64,000 nt of DNA from Methylobacterium nonmethylotrophicum (GTDB lineage: Bacteria; Pseudomonadota; Alphaproteobacteria; Rhizobiales; Beijerinckiaceae): positions 1 to 64,000 of the forward strand of contig NZ_SRLB01000008.1 of NCBI RefSeq assembly GCF_004745635.1, written 5' to 3'. Under the pieces are notes generated by a model, which was not told the origin of the DNA, made no database searches, and saw nothing but the letters and a program-made list of their open reading frames with translations. A program made the translations under genes and the position numbers. Below, one piece after another: positions 36,437 through 46,154 of this stretch. Numbering within the stretch: position 1 is the stretch's first letter; each line of letters starts with the position of its first letter.

Positions 36437-37804
36437 ATGGCGCTGTTCGACGATCCCTTCGAGTCCCGCACCCGTCTGTCGCGCCGGGGCTGCGCCTGCG
36501 GCCGGCACGAGAGCCAGGCCGCGCACGACGCGGCGCAGGTGCCCCCCTCGGGCGACGCGCAGGTCGAGCGGGTGGTCGAGGGCGCGATGATGCGGGCCCT
36601 GTTTCCCCGCGACGCGACCCGCCGGGCCTTCCTCACGGCGGTCGGCGCCGGCACGGCGCTGGCCGCCCTCAAGGAGGCGCTGCCCCTCGGCCTCATCGGC
36701 GAGGCCTTCGCGCAGGCGGGCGCCCCGGAGAAGAAGGACCTGAAGGTCGGCTTCATCCCGATCACCTGCGCGACGCCGATCATCATGGCGTCGCCGATGG
36801 GCTTCTACGCCAAGCAGGGCCTCAACGTGGAGGTCGTCAAGACCGCCGGCTGGGCGGTGGTGCGCGACAAGACCCTCAACCGCGAATACGACGCCGCCCA
36901 CATGCTGGCGCCGATGCCGCTCGCCATCACGCTCGGCCTCGGCTCGAACCCGATCCCCTTCGCGGTGCCGGCGATCGAGAACATCAACGGCCAGGCGATC
37001 TGCCTGTCGCTCAAGCACAAGGACAAGCGCGACCCGAAGGACTGGAAGGGGTTCAAGCTCGCAATCCCGTTCGACTACTCGAACCACAACTACCTGCTGC
37101 GCTACTACCTGGCCGAGCACGGGATCGACCCCGACACCGACGTGCAGTTGCGCTCGGTGCCGCCGCCCGAGATGGTCGCGAACCTGCGGGCCGACAACAT
37201 CGACGGGTTCCTGGCGCCCGACAACGTGGTGCAGCGCGCGGTCTATGACGGCGTCGGCTTCATCCACATCCTGTCGAAGGAGATCTGGGACGGGCATCCC
37301 TGCTGCGCCTTCTCGGTGGCGCAGGACGTGGTGCGTGAGATGCCGAACGCCACCGCGGCCCTCATGCGCGCCATCATCGAGGCGACCGCCCACGTGGCGA
37401 AGCCTGAGAACCGCAAGGCGGTGGCCGAGGCGATCGCCCCGGCGAACTACCTCAACCAGCCGGTGACGGTGGTGGAGCAGGTGCTCACCGGCACCTTCGC
37501 GGACGGCCTCGGCAAGGTGCGCAAGGACCCGAACCGCATCGGCTTCGACCCCTTCCCGTGGGAGAGCTTCGCGGTCTGGACGCTGACCCAGATGAAGCGC
37601 TGGGGCCAGATCAAGGGCGACATCGACTACCAGGCGGTGGCCCGCCAGGTCTACCGCGCCACCAACGCCGAGACGCTGATGCGCCAGGCCGGCCTCACCC
37701 CGCCGACGGCCACCACCAAGACCTTCGTGGTGATGGGCAAGACCTTCGATCCGGCCAAGCCGAAGGAATACCTCGAGTCGTTCAAGATCAGGCGGGCGGG
37801 CTGA
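36437..37804 (+). CDS. NrtA/CmpA-like ABC substrate-binding protein
   Basis: The 455-residue precursor has a long N-terminus with a Tat-like signal (RDATRRAFLTAVGAG, cleavage near FAQA at about 94) and a NrtA/CmpA-type domain starting LKVGFIPITCATPI. This family binds nitrate, nitrite, cyanate or bicarbonate. Linkage to cyanase points to cyanate. It is the first gene of the operon driven by the -24/-12 promoter. The 60-residue extension before the twin Arg, with CACGRHES, is unusual for the family. Confidence 0.88.
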   Translation: MALFDDPFESRTRLSRRGCACGRHESQAAHDAAQVPPSGDAQVERVVEGAMMRALFPRDATRRAFLTAVGAGTALAALKEALPLGLIGEAFAQAGAPEKKDLKVGFIPITCATPIIMASPMGFYAKQGLNVEVVKTAGWAVVRDKTLNREYDAAHMLAPMPLAITLGLGSNPIPFAVPAIENINGQAICLSLKHKDKRDPKDWKGFKLAIPFDYSNHNYLLRYYLAEHGIDPDTDVQLRSVPPPEMVANLRADNIDGFLAPDNVVQRAVYDGVGFIHILSKEIWDGHPCCAFSVAQDVVREMPNATAALMRAIIEATAHVAKPENRKAVAEAIAPANYLNQPVTVVEQVLTGTFADGLGKVRKDPNRIGFDPFPWESFAVWTLTQMKRWGQIKGDIDYQAVARQVYRATNAETLMRQAGLTPPTATTKTFVVMGKTFDPAKPKEYLESFKIRRAG

Positions 37805-37808
37805 CGTC

Positions 37809-38657
37809 ATGCGCCGGCCCGCCTCCTCCCTCGCCTTGCGCGCCGCGATCCTGTCGGTCGGGTTCCTCGCCGCCTTCCTGCTGGTCTGGCAGGTCGCCAC
37901 CCACGGCGTCGGCCGGACCGAGGCGATGGATCCCGACTACGCCGCGCTGATGGGCCAGACCGCCACCACCGGCAAGTCGGCGATGCCGGGCCCGGCGGAG
38001 GTCGGCGCCACGATCTGGCGCCACCTCAAGGACCCGTTCTACGACCGCGGGCCCAACGACAAGGGCATCGGCATCCAGCTCGCCTACTCGATCGGCCGGG
38101 TGGCGCTGGGCTACGGCCTCGCCGTGCTGGTGGCGATCCCGATCGGCTTCCTGATCGGCATGTCGCCGCTGATCGGCCGGGCCCTCGACCCGTACATCCA
38201 GCTCCTCAAGCCGGTCTCGCCCCTCGCCTGGATGCCGCTCGCCCTCTACACGATCAAGGATTCCGGGCTCTCGGCGATCTTCGTGATCTTCATCTGCTCG
38301 CTGTGGCCGATGCTGATCAACACCGCCTTCGGGGTCGCGTCGACCCGCAAGGAATGGCTCAACGTCGCCCGCACCCTCGAGGTCGGCCCCTTCCGCCGCG
38401 CCGTCACCGTGGTGCTGCCGGCCGCCGCCCCCACCATCCTCACCGGCATGCGGATCTCGATCGGCATCGCCTGGCTGGTCATCGTGGCGGCCGAGATGCT
38501 CGTGGGCGGCACCGGCATCGGCTACTTCGTCTGGAACGAGTGGAACAACCTCTCGATCACCAACGTGATCACGTCGATCCTGGTGATCGGCCTCGTCGGC
38601 ATGCTGCTCGACCAGGGGCTCGCCCGGGCGCAGCGCCTCGTCACCTTCCCGGAGTGA
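37809..38657 (+). CDS. NrtB-like ABC permease
   Basis: The 282-residue membrane protein has about six segments and the permease loop of the nitrate/sulfonate/taurine group (STRKEWLNVARTLEVGPFRRAVTVVLPAA is the EAA-like region). It would form the homodimeric channel for the cyanate importer. It begins 4 bp after the binding-protein stop. Confidence 0.9.
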   Translation: MRRPASSLALRAAILSVGFLAAFLLVWQVATHGVGRTEAMDPDYAALMGQTATTGKSAMPGPAEVGATIWRHLKDPFYDRGPNDKGIGIQLAYSIGRVALGYGLAVLVAIPIGFLIGMSPLIGRALDPYIQLLKPVSPLAWMPLALYTIKDSGLSAIFVIFICSLWPMLINTAFGVASTRKEWLNVARTLEVGPFRRAVTVVLPAAAPTILTGMRISIGIAWLVIVAAEMLVGGTGIGYFVWNEWNNLSITNVITSILVIGLVGMLLDQGLARAQRLVTFPE

Positions 38658-38731
38658 CGCGCATGGCGGCCCTCATCCCGTTCCGCCCCGCCCCCTCCCC
38701 CGGGCTTCGCGCCATCCCCGGACACAGACCC

Positions 38732-39619
38732 ATGTCGGACGACAAGTACATCTCGATCGAGGGGATCGCCCGCCGCTATCCCGCCCCCGGCGGCGGGCGG
38801 ACCACGGTGTTCGAGGATTTGTGGCTGCCGATGCGGCGGGGCGAGTTCGTCTGCATGATCGGCCATTCCGGCTGCGGCAAGACGACGGTGCTCAACATCC
38901 TGGCCGGCCTGGAGGCGCCGAGCGAGGGCGTGGTGATCGCCGCCGGCCGGGAGATCACCGGCCCGAGCCTCGATCGCGCGGTGATCTTCCAGGGCCACGC
39001 CCTGCTGCCCTGGCGCACGGTTCTGGGCAACGTCGCCTACGCGGTGTCCTCGCGCTGGCGCAAGGCCGGCAAGGCCGAGGTCGAGGAGCGGGCGCGGGCC
39101 GCCATCGCGACGGTCGGCCTCGCGGGCTCGGAGCACAAGCGGCCGGCGGAGCTGTCGGGCGGCATGAAGCAGCGCGTCGGCATCGCCCGGGCGCTCGCCA
39201 TCGCCCCCAAGATGCTCCTGATGGACGAGCCGTTCTCGGCCCTCGACGCGCTCACCCGCGGCACGCTGCAGGACGAGGTGCGGCGGATCTGCCTCGAGAC
39301 CGGCCAGACCGTGTTCATGATCACCCATGACGTCGACGAGGCGATCTACCTCGCCGACCGGATCGTGCTGATGACCAACGGGCCGGGCGCCCAGGTGGCG
39401 GAGATCGTCGAGAACCCGCTGCCCAAGGCCCGCGACCGCGCCGCCCTGCACCACGCCCCCGGCTACTACGCGTTGCGCAACCACCTGATCGACTTCCTGG
39501 TGACGCGCAGCCGCAGCTTCAAGGATGCGCGGCCGGCCGATTACGACCCGCGCCACCCGCCGGTCGTGCGCCCCACCCTCTCGGATTCCGACGCCGCCGC
39601 GATCGCGGCCTCGGCGTGA
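38732..39619 (+). CDS. NrtD-like ABC ATPase
   Basis: The 295-residue protein has Walker A GHSGCGKTT, Q-loop FQGHALLPW, signature LSGGMKQR, Walker B LLMDEPFSALD and switch His in ITHDVDEA. It powers import through the upstream permease. The conserved domain begins at MSDDKYISIEG (ATG 38732); an in-frame ATG at 38663 has a better ribosome site (GGAG) and cannot be excluded, but its extra 23 residues are Pro-rich and look non-conserved. The operon order is binding protein, permease, ATPase, cyanase. Confidence 0.92.
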   Translation: MSDDKYISIEGIARRYPAPGGGRTTVFEDLWLPMRRGEFVCMIGHSGCGKTTVLNILAGLEAPSEGVVIAAGREITGPSLDRAVIFQGHALLPWRTVLGNVAYAVSSRWRKAGKAEVEERARAAIATVGLAGSEHKRPAELSGGMKQRVGIARALAIAPKMLLMDEPFSALDALTRGTLQDEVRRICLETGQTVFMITHDVDEAIYLADRIVLMTNGPGAQVAEIVENPLPKARDRAALHHAPGYYALRNHLIDFLVTRSRSFKDARPADYDPRHPPVVRPTLSDSDAAAIAASA

Positions 39620-39667
39620 TCGCCGCGATCGCGGCCAGACCCCCTTCACCCCACGGGAGAGACCCCC

Positions 39668-40156
39668 ATGAAGCGCGCAGACCTCACGGAAAAGCTCCTC
39701 GACATCAAGCGCGAGAAGGGCTGGACCTGGAAGTACATCCAGGACGAGATCGGCGGCATCTCGCCGATCCTGATCACCGCCGCCTGCATGGGCCAGATGA
39801 AGCTGCCCAAGGCCCAGGCCGCCAAGGCCGCCGCCCTGTTCGGCCTCAGCCAGGCCGAGGAGCGGATGCTGAACGAGGCGCCCTATCGCGGCTCGATCCC
39901 GCACATGCCGCCGACCGATCCCCTGATCTACCGCTTCTACGAGCTGGTGATGGTCTACGGCACCACCTGGAAGGAGCTGATCCAGGAGGAGTTCGGCGAC
40001 GGCATCATGTCGGCGATCGACTTCAACATGACCATGGAGCGCGAGCCCAACAACAAGGGCGACCGCGTCAAGATGCAGATGTCGGGCAAGTTCCTGCCCT
40101 ACAAGTATTACGGCAACGAGGAGGGCGTGCCGGAATACGGCTTCAAGGAGCCGTAG
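39668..40156 (+). CDS. cynS: cyanase (cyanate hydratase)
   Basis: The 162-residue enzyme decomposes cyanate with bicarbonate to ammonia and CO2. The catalytic triad is in place: Arg89 and Glu92 in IYRFYEL, and Ser115 in GIMSAIDF. The N-terminal helical bundle and C-terminal extension match the family length of about 156-162. It ends the operon, supports the cyanate assignment of the importer, and would give the cell cyanate as a nitrogen source, consistent with sigma-54 control. Confidence 0.96.
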   Translation: MKRADLTEKLLDIKREKGWTWKYIQDEIGGISPILITAACMGQMKLPKAQAAKAAALFGLSQAEERMLNEAPYRGSIPHMPPTDPLIYRFYELVMVYGTTWKELIQEEFGDGIMSAIDFNMTMEREPNNKGDRVKMQMSGKFLPYKYYGNEEGVPEYGFKEP

Positions 40157-40506
40157 CAACCGGGCCGGGTCGCCTGACCCCATGAGGGCGACCAATGAAG
40201 GAAGATAAAGGAAGTGGCACTCCTCCCCTCTCCCGTGTGGGAGAGGGGCCGGGGGATCGAAGATCCCGCACGGGCCTGCGGCCCGCGTGAGGGTGGCGCG
40301 CTTCCGACTAAAGCTCAGACCGTCGAGCTGGCAGCGGGAAGTTCAGTGTTTGATACTGAACCGTCTCCACCCTCGCGCGATCTGCGATCGCCCCTACCCC
40401 TCTCCCACACGGGAGAGGGGATCTCGCGCCACATACTTCTATTTTCCTGCTTCTATTCTTCCGGCGCTTTTCCCGGACCGCGCGCGGCGATCCGGCGTCC
40501 CCAGGC
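40157..40506. other. gap occupied by an extragenic repeat element
   Basis: The 350 bases between cynS and the convergent GST gene carry no gene. Most is the inverted-repeat element described separately (40225-40420). A short AT-rich stretch follows to the GST stop. Confidence 0.6.
40225..40420. repeat. MITE-like element with hairpin termini
   Basis: The ends are the 24-base hairpins 40225-40248 (CCCCTCTCCC-GTGT-GGGAGAGGGG) and 40397-40420 (same arms, loop ACAC), which are exact reverse complements of each other. The similarity continues inward with gaps through GATCG, AGATC and GAGGGTGG to about 40300 and 40370, leaving a core of about 65 bases. No transposase is present, so it may be a non-autonomous or palindromic extragenic repeat. 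Confidence 0.75.
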
Positions 40507-41160
40507 TCACCCCGCCGCCGCCGCGTGCTCCGCCGCCAGCGCAGCGTCCCGGGCGGCGACCCGGGCCACCGCCGGCCGGGCGGCGTGGCGGGCGACGTAG
40601 GCCTTGATCTCCGGGGTCTGGGGCACGAGGCCGAACTGCGTGGTCCAGGACAGGGCCATGCCCCACAGGAGGTCGGCGGCGCTGAAGCGCTCGCCGAGCA
40701 GGTAGGGACCCTGGCGGAGCTGAGCGTTGACCGTCTCCATCACGGTCTCGTAGCGGCCGTAGGGCGACATCGCCAGAGGCGGCGCGTCGAGGTTCCGGGC
40801 CCGGTCGACCACCGCCGGCTCGAAGCAATTGCCGTAATACACCATCCAGCGCAGATACGGCCCGCGCAGCGGATCGCCGATGGCCGGCGCGAGGCCCGCC
40901 GCCGGGAAGAGGTCGGCGAGGTAGAGGGCGATGGCGGCCTGCTCCGTCACCAGGGCGTCGCCGTGGCGCAGGGCCGGCACCTTGCCCATCGGGTTGACCG
41001 CCAGGTAGGCGGCGCCGCGCTGCTCGCCCGCCTTCATGTTGAGCACCAGGACGTCGTAGGGCGCCCCGATCTCCTCCAGGAACAGGAGGGCGCCGGACGA
41101 GCGGGTATTGGGCGAATGGTAGAGGGTGAGGCGATCCGCGCTGCTCTGATCCTGGCTCAT
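40507..41160 (-). CDS. glutathione S-transferase family protein
   Basis: The 217-residue protein has the thioredoxin-like N-terminal domain with LTLYHSPNTRSSGALLFLEE (a Ser/Arg at the catalytic turn), the cis-Pro GKVPAL and TEQAAIALYLADLFP, then an all-helical domain. It may conjugate glutathione to electrophiles. ATG 41160 is used. It converges on the cyanate operon and repeat element and is divergent from rpsB. Confidence 0.88.
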   Translation of the reverse strand: MSQDQSSADRLTLYHSPNTRSSGALLFLEEIGAPYDVLVLNMKAGEQRGAAYLAVNPMGKVPALRHGDALVTEQAAIALYLADLFPAAGLAPAIGDPLRGPYLRWMVYYGNCFEPAVVDRARNLDAPPLAMSPYGRYETVMETVNAQLRQGPYLLGERFSAADLLWGMALSWTTQFGLVPQTPEIKAYVARHAARPAVARVAARDAALAAEHAAAAG

Positions 41161-41415
41161 CCGGCGTCTCCGTGATTCGCGGGCGGACAGGGTGGGGTCC
41201 GGGGCGCCGACCCGGCAAGGGGCAGGCGAGCGCCGGGCGCCGCCTTGCCTTCGGGGGCTCGATCGGATAAAGGCCCGCCCATCCCACACGCGGAGCCGGC
41301 CTCATGCCTGAATGAGGCGTTTCCGGTGGCCGGCTTCCTGGCCCTGTCTCTCGGCAAGGTCCTCGTTGCGCCGGTCGCTTCCTCCGCGGCGGATCAACCG
41401 GAGAGAACAACGATC

Positions 41416-42465
41416 ATGGCCCTTCCCGACTTCACCATGCGCCAGCTGCTCGAGGCCGGCTCGCATTTCGGCCACCAGGCGCACCGCTGGAACCCGAAGA
41501 TGCAGTCGTACATCTTCGGCACCCGCAACAACATCCACATCATCGACCTCGCCCAGACCGTGCCGGCCCTGCACCAGGCGCTGCAGGCGGTGAGCGACAC
41601 CGTCGCCAAGGGCGGCCGGGTGCTGTTCGTCGGCACCAAGCGCCAGGCGGCCGACACGATCGCGGACGCGGCCAAGCGCTCGGCCCAGTACTACGTGAAC
41701 TCCCGCTGGCTCGGCGGCACGCTGACCAACTGGAAGACCATCTCGGGCTCGATCCAGCGTCTGCGCAAGGTCGACGAGATCCTCGCCGGCGGCGGCCAGG
41801 GCCTCACCAAGAAGGAGCGCCTGATGCTGTCCCGCGAGAAGGACAAGCTCGAGAAGGCGCTCGGCGGCATCAAGGACATGGGCGGCGTGCCCGACCTGCT
41901 GTTCGTGATCGACACCAACAAGGAGCAGCTGGCGATCAAGGAGGCCAACCGCCTCAAGATCCCGGTGGCGGCGATCGTCGACACCAACTGCAACCCGGAC
42001 GGCATCACCTACGTGGTCCCGGCCAACGACGATGCCGGCCGCGCCATCGCGCTCTATTGCGACCTCGTCGCCCGGGCGGCGATCGACGGCATCTCGCGCG
42101 GCCAGGGCGCGCTCGGCATCGACCTCGGCGAGTCCGACGAGCCGATGGCCGAGGAGCTGCCGCCGGTCGCCAACGAGCCCGAGGTCGCCGCGATCGACAT
42201 CTCGGAGCCCTATGTCGGCGAGCCCTTCGAGCTCCTGGCCGCCCCGCGCGGCGCGCCGGACGACCTGACCAAGCTCACGGGCGTCGGCCCGCAGCTGGTG
42301 CAGAAGCTCAACGACGCGGGCATCTACCACTACTGGCAGGTCGCCGCGATGTCGGCTGAGGACATCGCCAAGGTCGACGGCGAGCTGAAGCTCAACGGCC
42401 GGATCGACCGCGACGGCTGGGTGAACCAGGCCCGCGGCTTCGTCGAGGCCGCTGCCGCGGCTTAA
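41416..42465 (+). CDS. rpsB: 30S ribosomal protein S2
   Basis: The 349-residue protein begins [15 protein letters not shown], with [12 protein letters not shown] and the S2 core to about residue 235. Beyond this lies an extension with acidic residues and then a helix-hairpin-helix module ([23 protein letters not shown]..., about 285-340). S2 of E. coli has about 240 residues; the C-terminal extension is common in related alphaproteobacteria. It is the first gene of the conserved rpsB-tsf cluster. Confidence 0.97.
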   Translation: MALPDFTMRQLLEAGSHFGHQAHRWNPKMQSYIFGTRNNIHIIDLAQTVPALHQALQAVSDTVAKGGRVLFVGTKRQAADTIADAAKRSAQYYVNSRWLGGTLTNWKTISGSIQRLRKVDEILAGGGQGLTKKERLMLSREKDKLEKALGGIKDMGGVPDLLFVIDTNKEQLAIKEANRLKIPVAAIVDTNCNPDGITYVVPANDDAGRAIALYCDLVARAAIDGISRGQGALGIDLGESDEPMAEELPPVANEPEVAAIDISEPYVGEPFELLAAPRGAPDDLTKLTGVGPQLVQKLNDAGIYHYWQVAAMSAEDIAKVDGELKLNGRIDRDGWVNQARGFVEAAAAA

Positions 42466-42523
42466 AGCACCGGCACGGATCCCGCGCGGGCCGCGTTGTC
42501 CCGCCGACCTGACGACCTTTCAC

Positions 42524-42557
42524 AGCCCGGCGCCGCCATGGCGCCGGGCTCCCTTTA
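42524..42557 (+). terminator. hairpin between rpsB and tsf
   Basis: Perfect 11-bp arms AGCCCGGCGCC/GGCGCCGGGCT with a 5-base loop are followed by CCCTTTA. This would partly terminate or process the rpsB-tsf transcript. Confidence 0.65.
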
Positions 42558-42612
42558 TCCGCCGACCGGCGCCTCTCGGGCGCGCCGGGGCGACAATCGA
42601 GAGGAACCCACG

Positions 42613-43536
42613 ATGGCCAACATCACGGCAGCGATGGTCAAGGAGCTGCGCGAGAAGACCGGCGCGGGCATGATGGACTGCAAGTCGGCCCTCAACGAGA
42701 CCGCGGGCGACCTCGAGGCGGCCGTGGACTGGCTGCGCAAGAAGGGCCTCGCCAAGGCCGCCAAGAAGGCCGGCCGCGTGGCTGCCGAGGGCCTGGTCGC
42801 GGTCGAGTCCGCCGGCCACCACGCCGCGGTGGTCGAGGTGAACTCCGAGACCGACTTCGTCGCCCGCAACGACAGCTTCCAGGCCTTCGTGCGCGAGGCG
42901 GCGAAGCTGGCGCTCAACGCCCAGGGCAGCGTCGAGGCCCTCGAGGCGGCCCGCTTCCCCGGCTCCGAGACCACCGTCAAGGACAAGCTGCAGGAGCTGA
43001 TCGCCACGATCGGCGAGAACATGACCCTGCGCCGCGTCGCCAAGCTCCAGGTCGAGAAGGGCCTGATCGCGTCCTACGTGCACAGCCAGGTCTCCGAGGG
43101 CCTCGGCAAGATCGGCGTGCTGGTCGCCCTCGAGTCGCCCGGCGACGTCGGCTTCCTCGGCCAGCTCGGCCGCCAGATCGCCATGCACGTCGCGGCGACG
43201 AACCCGGTGGCGCTCGACGCCTCGGGCGTCGATGCCGCCACGGTCGAGCGCGAGAGCAACATCCTGCGCGAGAAGAACGCCGGCAAGCCGGACCACGTGC
43301 TGGCCAAGATCGTCGAGAGCGGCCTGAAGAGCTACTACAAGGAGGTCACCCTCCTGGAGCAGCCCTTCGTGCACGACACCTCGAAGACGGTCGCCCAGGT
43401 GCTCAAGGAGGCCGAGGGCAAGGCCGGCGGCTCGCTGAAGCTCACCGGCTTCGTGCGCTACGCGCTGGGCGAGGGCATCGAGAAGGAAGAGGCCCCGGAC
43501 TTCGCCGCCGAGGTGGCGGCGGCGGCCAAGGGCTGA
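42613..43536 (+). CDS. tsf: elongation factor Ts
   Basis: The 307-residue factor has the N-terminal UBA-like domain ([20 protein letters not shown]), then the TDFVARND signature of the core that catalyses GDP release from EF-Tu. It follows rpsB by 147 bp, separated by a terminator-like hairpin, and a strong intrinsic terminator lies 43 bp after its stop. Confidence 0.97.
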   Translation: MANITAAMVKELREKTGAGMMDCKSALNETAGDLEAAVDWLRKKGLAKAAKKAGRVAAEGLVAVESAGHHAAVVEVNSETDFVARNDSFQAFVREAAKLALNAQGSVEALEAARFPGSETTVKDKLQELIATIGENMTLRRVAKLQVEKGLIASYVHSQVSEGLGKIGVLVALESPGDVGFLGQLGRQIAMHVAATNPVALDASGVDAATVERESNILREKNAGKPDHVLAKIVESGLKSYYKEVTLLEQPFVHDTSKTVAQVLKEAEGKAGGSLKLTGFVRYALGEGIEKEEAPDFAAEVAAAAKG

Positions 43537-43578
43537 TCGCGAGGGCCGGTCGCGCTCACACGCGAATCAAGCGAGACA

Positions 43579-43609
43579 GGGGGGCCCGCCGGTGCGGGTC
43601 CCCCTTTTT
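43579..43609 (+). terminator. rho-independent terminator after tsf
   Basis: An 11-bp stem (GGGGGGCCCGC pairing with GCGGGTCCCCC, one G-T pair) with loop CGGT is followed by five T. Confidence 0.9.
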
Positions 43610-43757
43610 CGTACCCGCGCCTCATGCTTTCGGGCCGCCGATTCCGGCCGGCCGGCGCCTCGACGGGCCCGGATCGACAGGCTAGAAACCGGCCGACTCG
43701 CCATTGACACAAGACGCCGACGGCGGCCGCCCCTCGCGGGCGGCCAGAGGAGCGCCC

Positions 43758-44531
43758 ATGTCGGAATACCCCCTGCCGGACCATTCCCTGCCGGAGCCAG
43801 CCCTGGCGAAACCCGGTCTGACCCCGTTCCGCCGCGTGCTGGTGAAGCTCTCCGGCGAGGCCCTCGCCGCCCCGGACGGCTACTGGCTGCATCCGCCGAC
43901 CCTGGCGGCGCTCGCCGACGACATCGCGCTGGCGGTCCATCGCGGTTTCCAGATCGCCCTGGTGGTCGGCGGCGGCAACGTCATCCGGGGCGCCCGGGTC
44001 TCGGCCGCGGGCTGGATCGACCGGGCCACCGGCGACTCCCTCGGCATGATGGCGACCGTTATGAACTCGCTGGCGCTCGAGACGGCGCTCAACGCCGCGG
44101 GCGTCACCGCCCGCACCATGTCGGCGGTCTCGATGCCGACGATCTGCGAAACCTATGCCCGCCAGCCGGCCCTGCACCACCTCGACAAGGGCCAGGTCGT
44201 GGTGCTGGCCGGCGGCACCGGCAACCCGTACTTCACCACCGACACCGCCGCGGTCCTGCGCGCCGCCGAGCTGAAATGCGACGCGGTGCTGAAGGCCACC
44301 CAGGTCGACGGCGTCTATTCCGCCGACCCGAAGACGAATCCGGACGCGGTGCGCTACGAGCGCCTGAGCCACGACGAGGCGATCGCCCGCGACCTCAAGG
44401 TGATGGACACCGCCGCCTTCGCCCTCGCCCGCGACGGCGGGCTGCCGCTGATCGTCGGCTCGGTCCACGCCCCGAGCTCGGTGACGGCGATCCTCACCGG
44501 AAGCGCGCCCTCGACGCTCGTGGCGCCTTGA
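43758..44531 (+). CDS. pyrH: uridylate kinase
   Basis: The 257-residue enzyme phosphorylates UMP to UDP. The amino acid kinase fold is clear: [22 protein letters not shown] and the C-terminal GLPLIVGS; a 20-residue N-terminal extension precedes it. The ATG at 43758 is chosen over an upstream TTG at 43704, which adds non-conserved residues. It starts a new transcription unit after the tsf terminator and precedes frr, as usual. Confidence 0.95.
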   Translation: MSEYPLPDHSLPEPALAKPGLTPFRRVLVKLSGEALAAPDGYWLHPPTLAALADDIALAVHRGFQIALVVGGGNVIRGARVSAAGWIDRATGDSLGMMATVMNSLALETALNAAGVTARTMSAVSMPTICETYARQPALHHLDKGQVVVLAGGTGNPYFTTDTAAVLRAAELKCDAVLKATQVDGVYSADPKTNPDAVRYERLSHDEAIARDLKVMDTAAFALARDGGLPLIVGSVHAPSSVTAILTGSAPSTLVAP

Positions 44532-44671
44532 AGCTCCGCGGAGGCGGGCGGGACTCCGCTCCTGACGATTTGCGGCAGGTCGGGTTTTGGTTCATTGAAG
44601 CCGGATCAGGGTGGACCCGTCGCGGGCGCCACCCTCCCCATTCTCCTCAAGACGCCTCGGGACGCGCAGGA

Positions 44672-45235
44672 ATGGCCACTCCCTCCTTCGATCTCAACGA
44701 CCTCAAGCGGCGCATGCAGGGCGCCCTGAACTCGCTCAAGCACGACCTCGGCTCGCTGCGCACCGGGCGGGCCAGCCCGTCGCTGCTCGACCCGATCCAG
44801 GTCGACGCCTACGGCGCCGCGATGTCGATGGCGCAGGTCGCGACCATCAGCGTGCCGGAGCCGCGCCTCCTCAGCGTCTCGGTCTGGGACCGCGGCATGG
44901 TGTCGGCGGTCGAGAAGGCGATCCGCGAATCCGACCTCGGCCTCAACCCGATGACCGAGGGCCAGACCATCCGGCTGCGCATCCCCGAGATGAACGAGCA
45001 GCGCCGCAAGGAGATGGTCAAGGTCGCGCACAAATACGCCGAGGAGGCCCGCGTCGCGGTCCGCCACGTCCGCCGCGACGGCCTCGACCTCCTGAAGAAG
45101 CTCGAGAAGGACGGCGCGATCAGCCAGGACGACGAGAAGCGCCAGGCCGACCAGGTGCAGAAGGCGACCGACCAGCACATCGCCGAGGTCGATCAGACCC
45201 TGGCGGCCAAGGAGAAGGAGATCATGCAGGTCTGA
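44672..45235 (+). CDS. frr: ribosome recycling factor
   Basis: The 187-residue factor, together with EF-G, dissociates ribosomes after termination. The family signature is present: [12 protein letters not shown] and the long helices through [19 protein letters not shown]. It lies 140 bp after pyrH. Confidence 0.97.
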   Translation: MATPSFDLNDLKRRMQGALNSLKHDLGSLRTGRASPSLLDPIQVDAYGAAMSMAQVATISVPEPRLLSVSVWDRGMVSAVEKAIRESDLGLNPMTEGQTIRLRIPEMNEQRRKEMVKVAHKYAEEARVAVRHVRRDGLDLLKKLEKDGAISQDDEKRQADQVQKATDQHIAEVDQTLAAKEKEIMQV

Positions 45236-45326
45236 ACGCCCAGGCCGGCATGACGGGCCGGGTCAAGTGGACGAGCGCGTGGGGAGCGCGGGGCCGGACA
45301 CCGGCTCCGCCGGGGTCGGGGCCACA

Positions 45327-46154
45327 ATGGCAGGCGACAGCGAGACGGTGACCCTGCTGGACGCAGGCCAGGCCGAGGACCCGCAGGCGGCGTGCCCCGG
45401 GCCGCTGCCGGGCGGCACCGTGACGGACGGGGCCGCCCCCGGACCGATGCCTCGGCACGTCGCCATCATCATGGACGGCAACGGCCGCTGGGCCGCCCGC
45501 CGCGGGCTGCCGCGGGTCGAGGGCCATCGCCGCGGGGTCGAGGCGGTGCGCCGGGCGGTGCGCTCGGCGATCGACCTGCGGATCCCGTTCCTCACGATCT
45601 ACAGCTTCTCGTCCGAGAACTGGCGCCGGCCCGCCGCCGAGGTGGCGGACCTGATGGGCCTGCTCAAGCTGTTCGTGCGCCGCGACCTCGCGGAGCTGCA
45701 CGCCAACGGCGTCCGGGTGCGGATCATCGGCGAGCGCGAGGGCCTGCCGGGCGACATCGCGGGCCTCCTGCGCGAGGCCGAGGAGCGCACCGCCCGCAAC
45801 ACGCGGCTGACCCTGGTGGTGGCGTTCAACTATGGCGGGCGCCAGGAGATCCTGCGCGCGGTGCGGACCCTCGCCGCGGCGGTGGCGGCGGGGCGCCTCG
45901 CCCCCGACGCCATCGACGCCGCGGCGCTCACCCGGGCCCTCGACACCGACGGCATCCCCGACCCCGACCTCGTGATCCGCACCTCCGGCGAGCAGCGGGT
46001 GTCGAACTTCCTGACCTGGCAGACCGCCTATTCCGAGTTCGTGTTCGTGCCGGATTTCTGGCCGGACTTCGACCACGCCACCTTCCTGGCGGCGATCGGC
46101 GAGTACCAGAACCGCGACCGCCGCTTCGGCGGCCTCAGCGCCCGGGCGGGCTGA
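45327..46154 (+). CDS. uppS: undecaprenyl-diphosphate synthase
   Basis: The 275-residue cis-prenyltransferase makes the C55 carrier lipid for peptidoglycan and O-antigen. The catalytic Asp is in [10 protein letters not shown] and the [11 protein letters not shown] signature follows. The conserved domain begins near residue 40; start alternatives are GTG 45267, ATG 45327 (chosen; GGGG upstream) and ATG 45450. TGATG links its stop to cdsA. Confidence 0.92.
   Translation: MAGDSETVTLLDAGQAEDPQAACPGPLPGGTVTDGAAPGPMPRHVAIIMDGNGRWAARRGLPRVEGHRRGVEAVRRAVRSAIDLRIPFLTIYSFSSENWRRPAAEVADLMGLLKLFVRRDLAELHANGVRVRIIGEREGLPGDIAGLLREAEERTARNTRLTLVVAFNYGGRQEILRAVRTLAAAVAAGRLAPDAIDAAALTRALDTDGIPDPDLVIRTSGEQRVSNFLTWQTAYSEFVFVPDFWPDFDHATFLAAIGEYQNRDRRFGGLSARAG

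Noticed and set aside
36437..40156. Nitrate importer linked to nitrate reductase
   Set aside because: The importer family also carries nitrate, but the adjacent cyanase and lack of nas genes favour cyanate.
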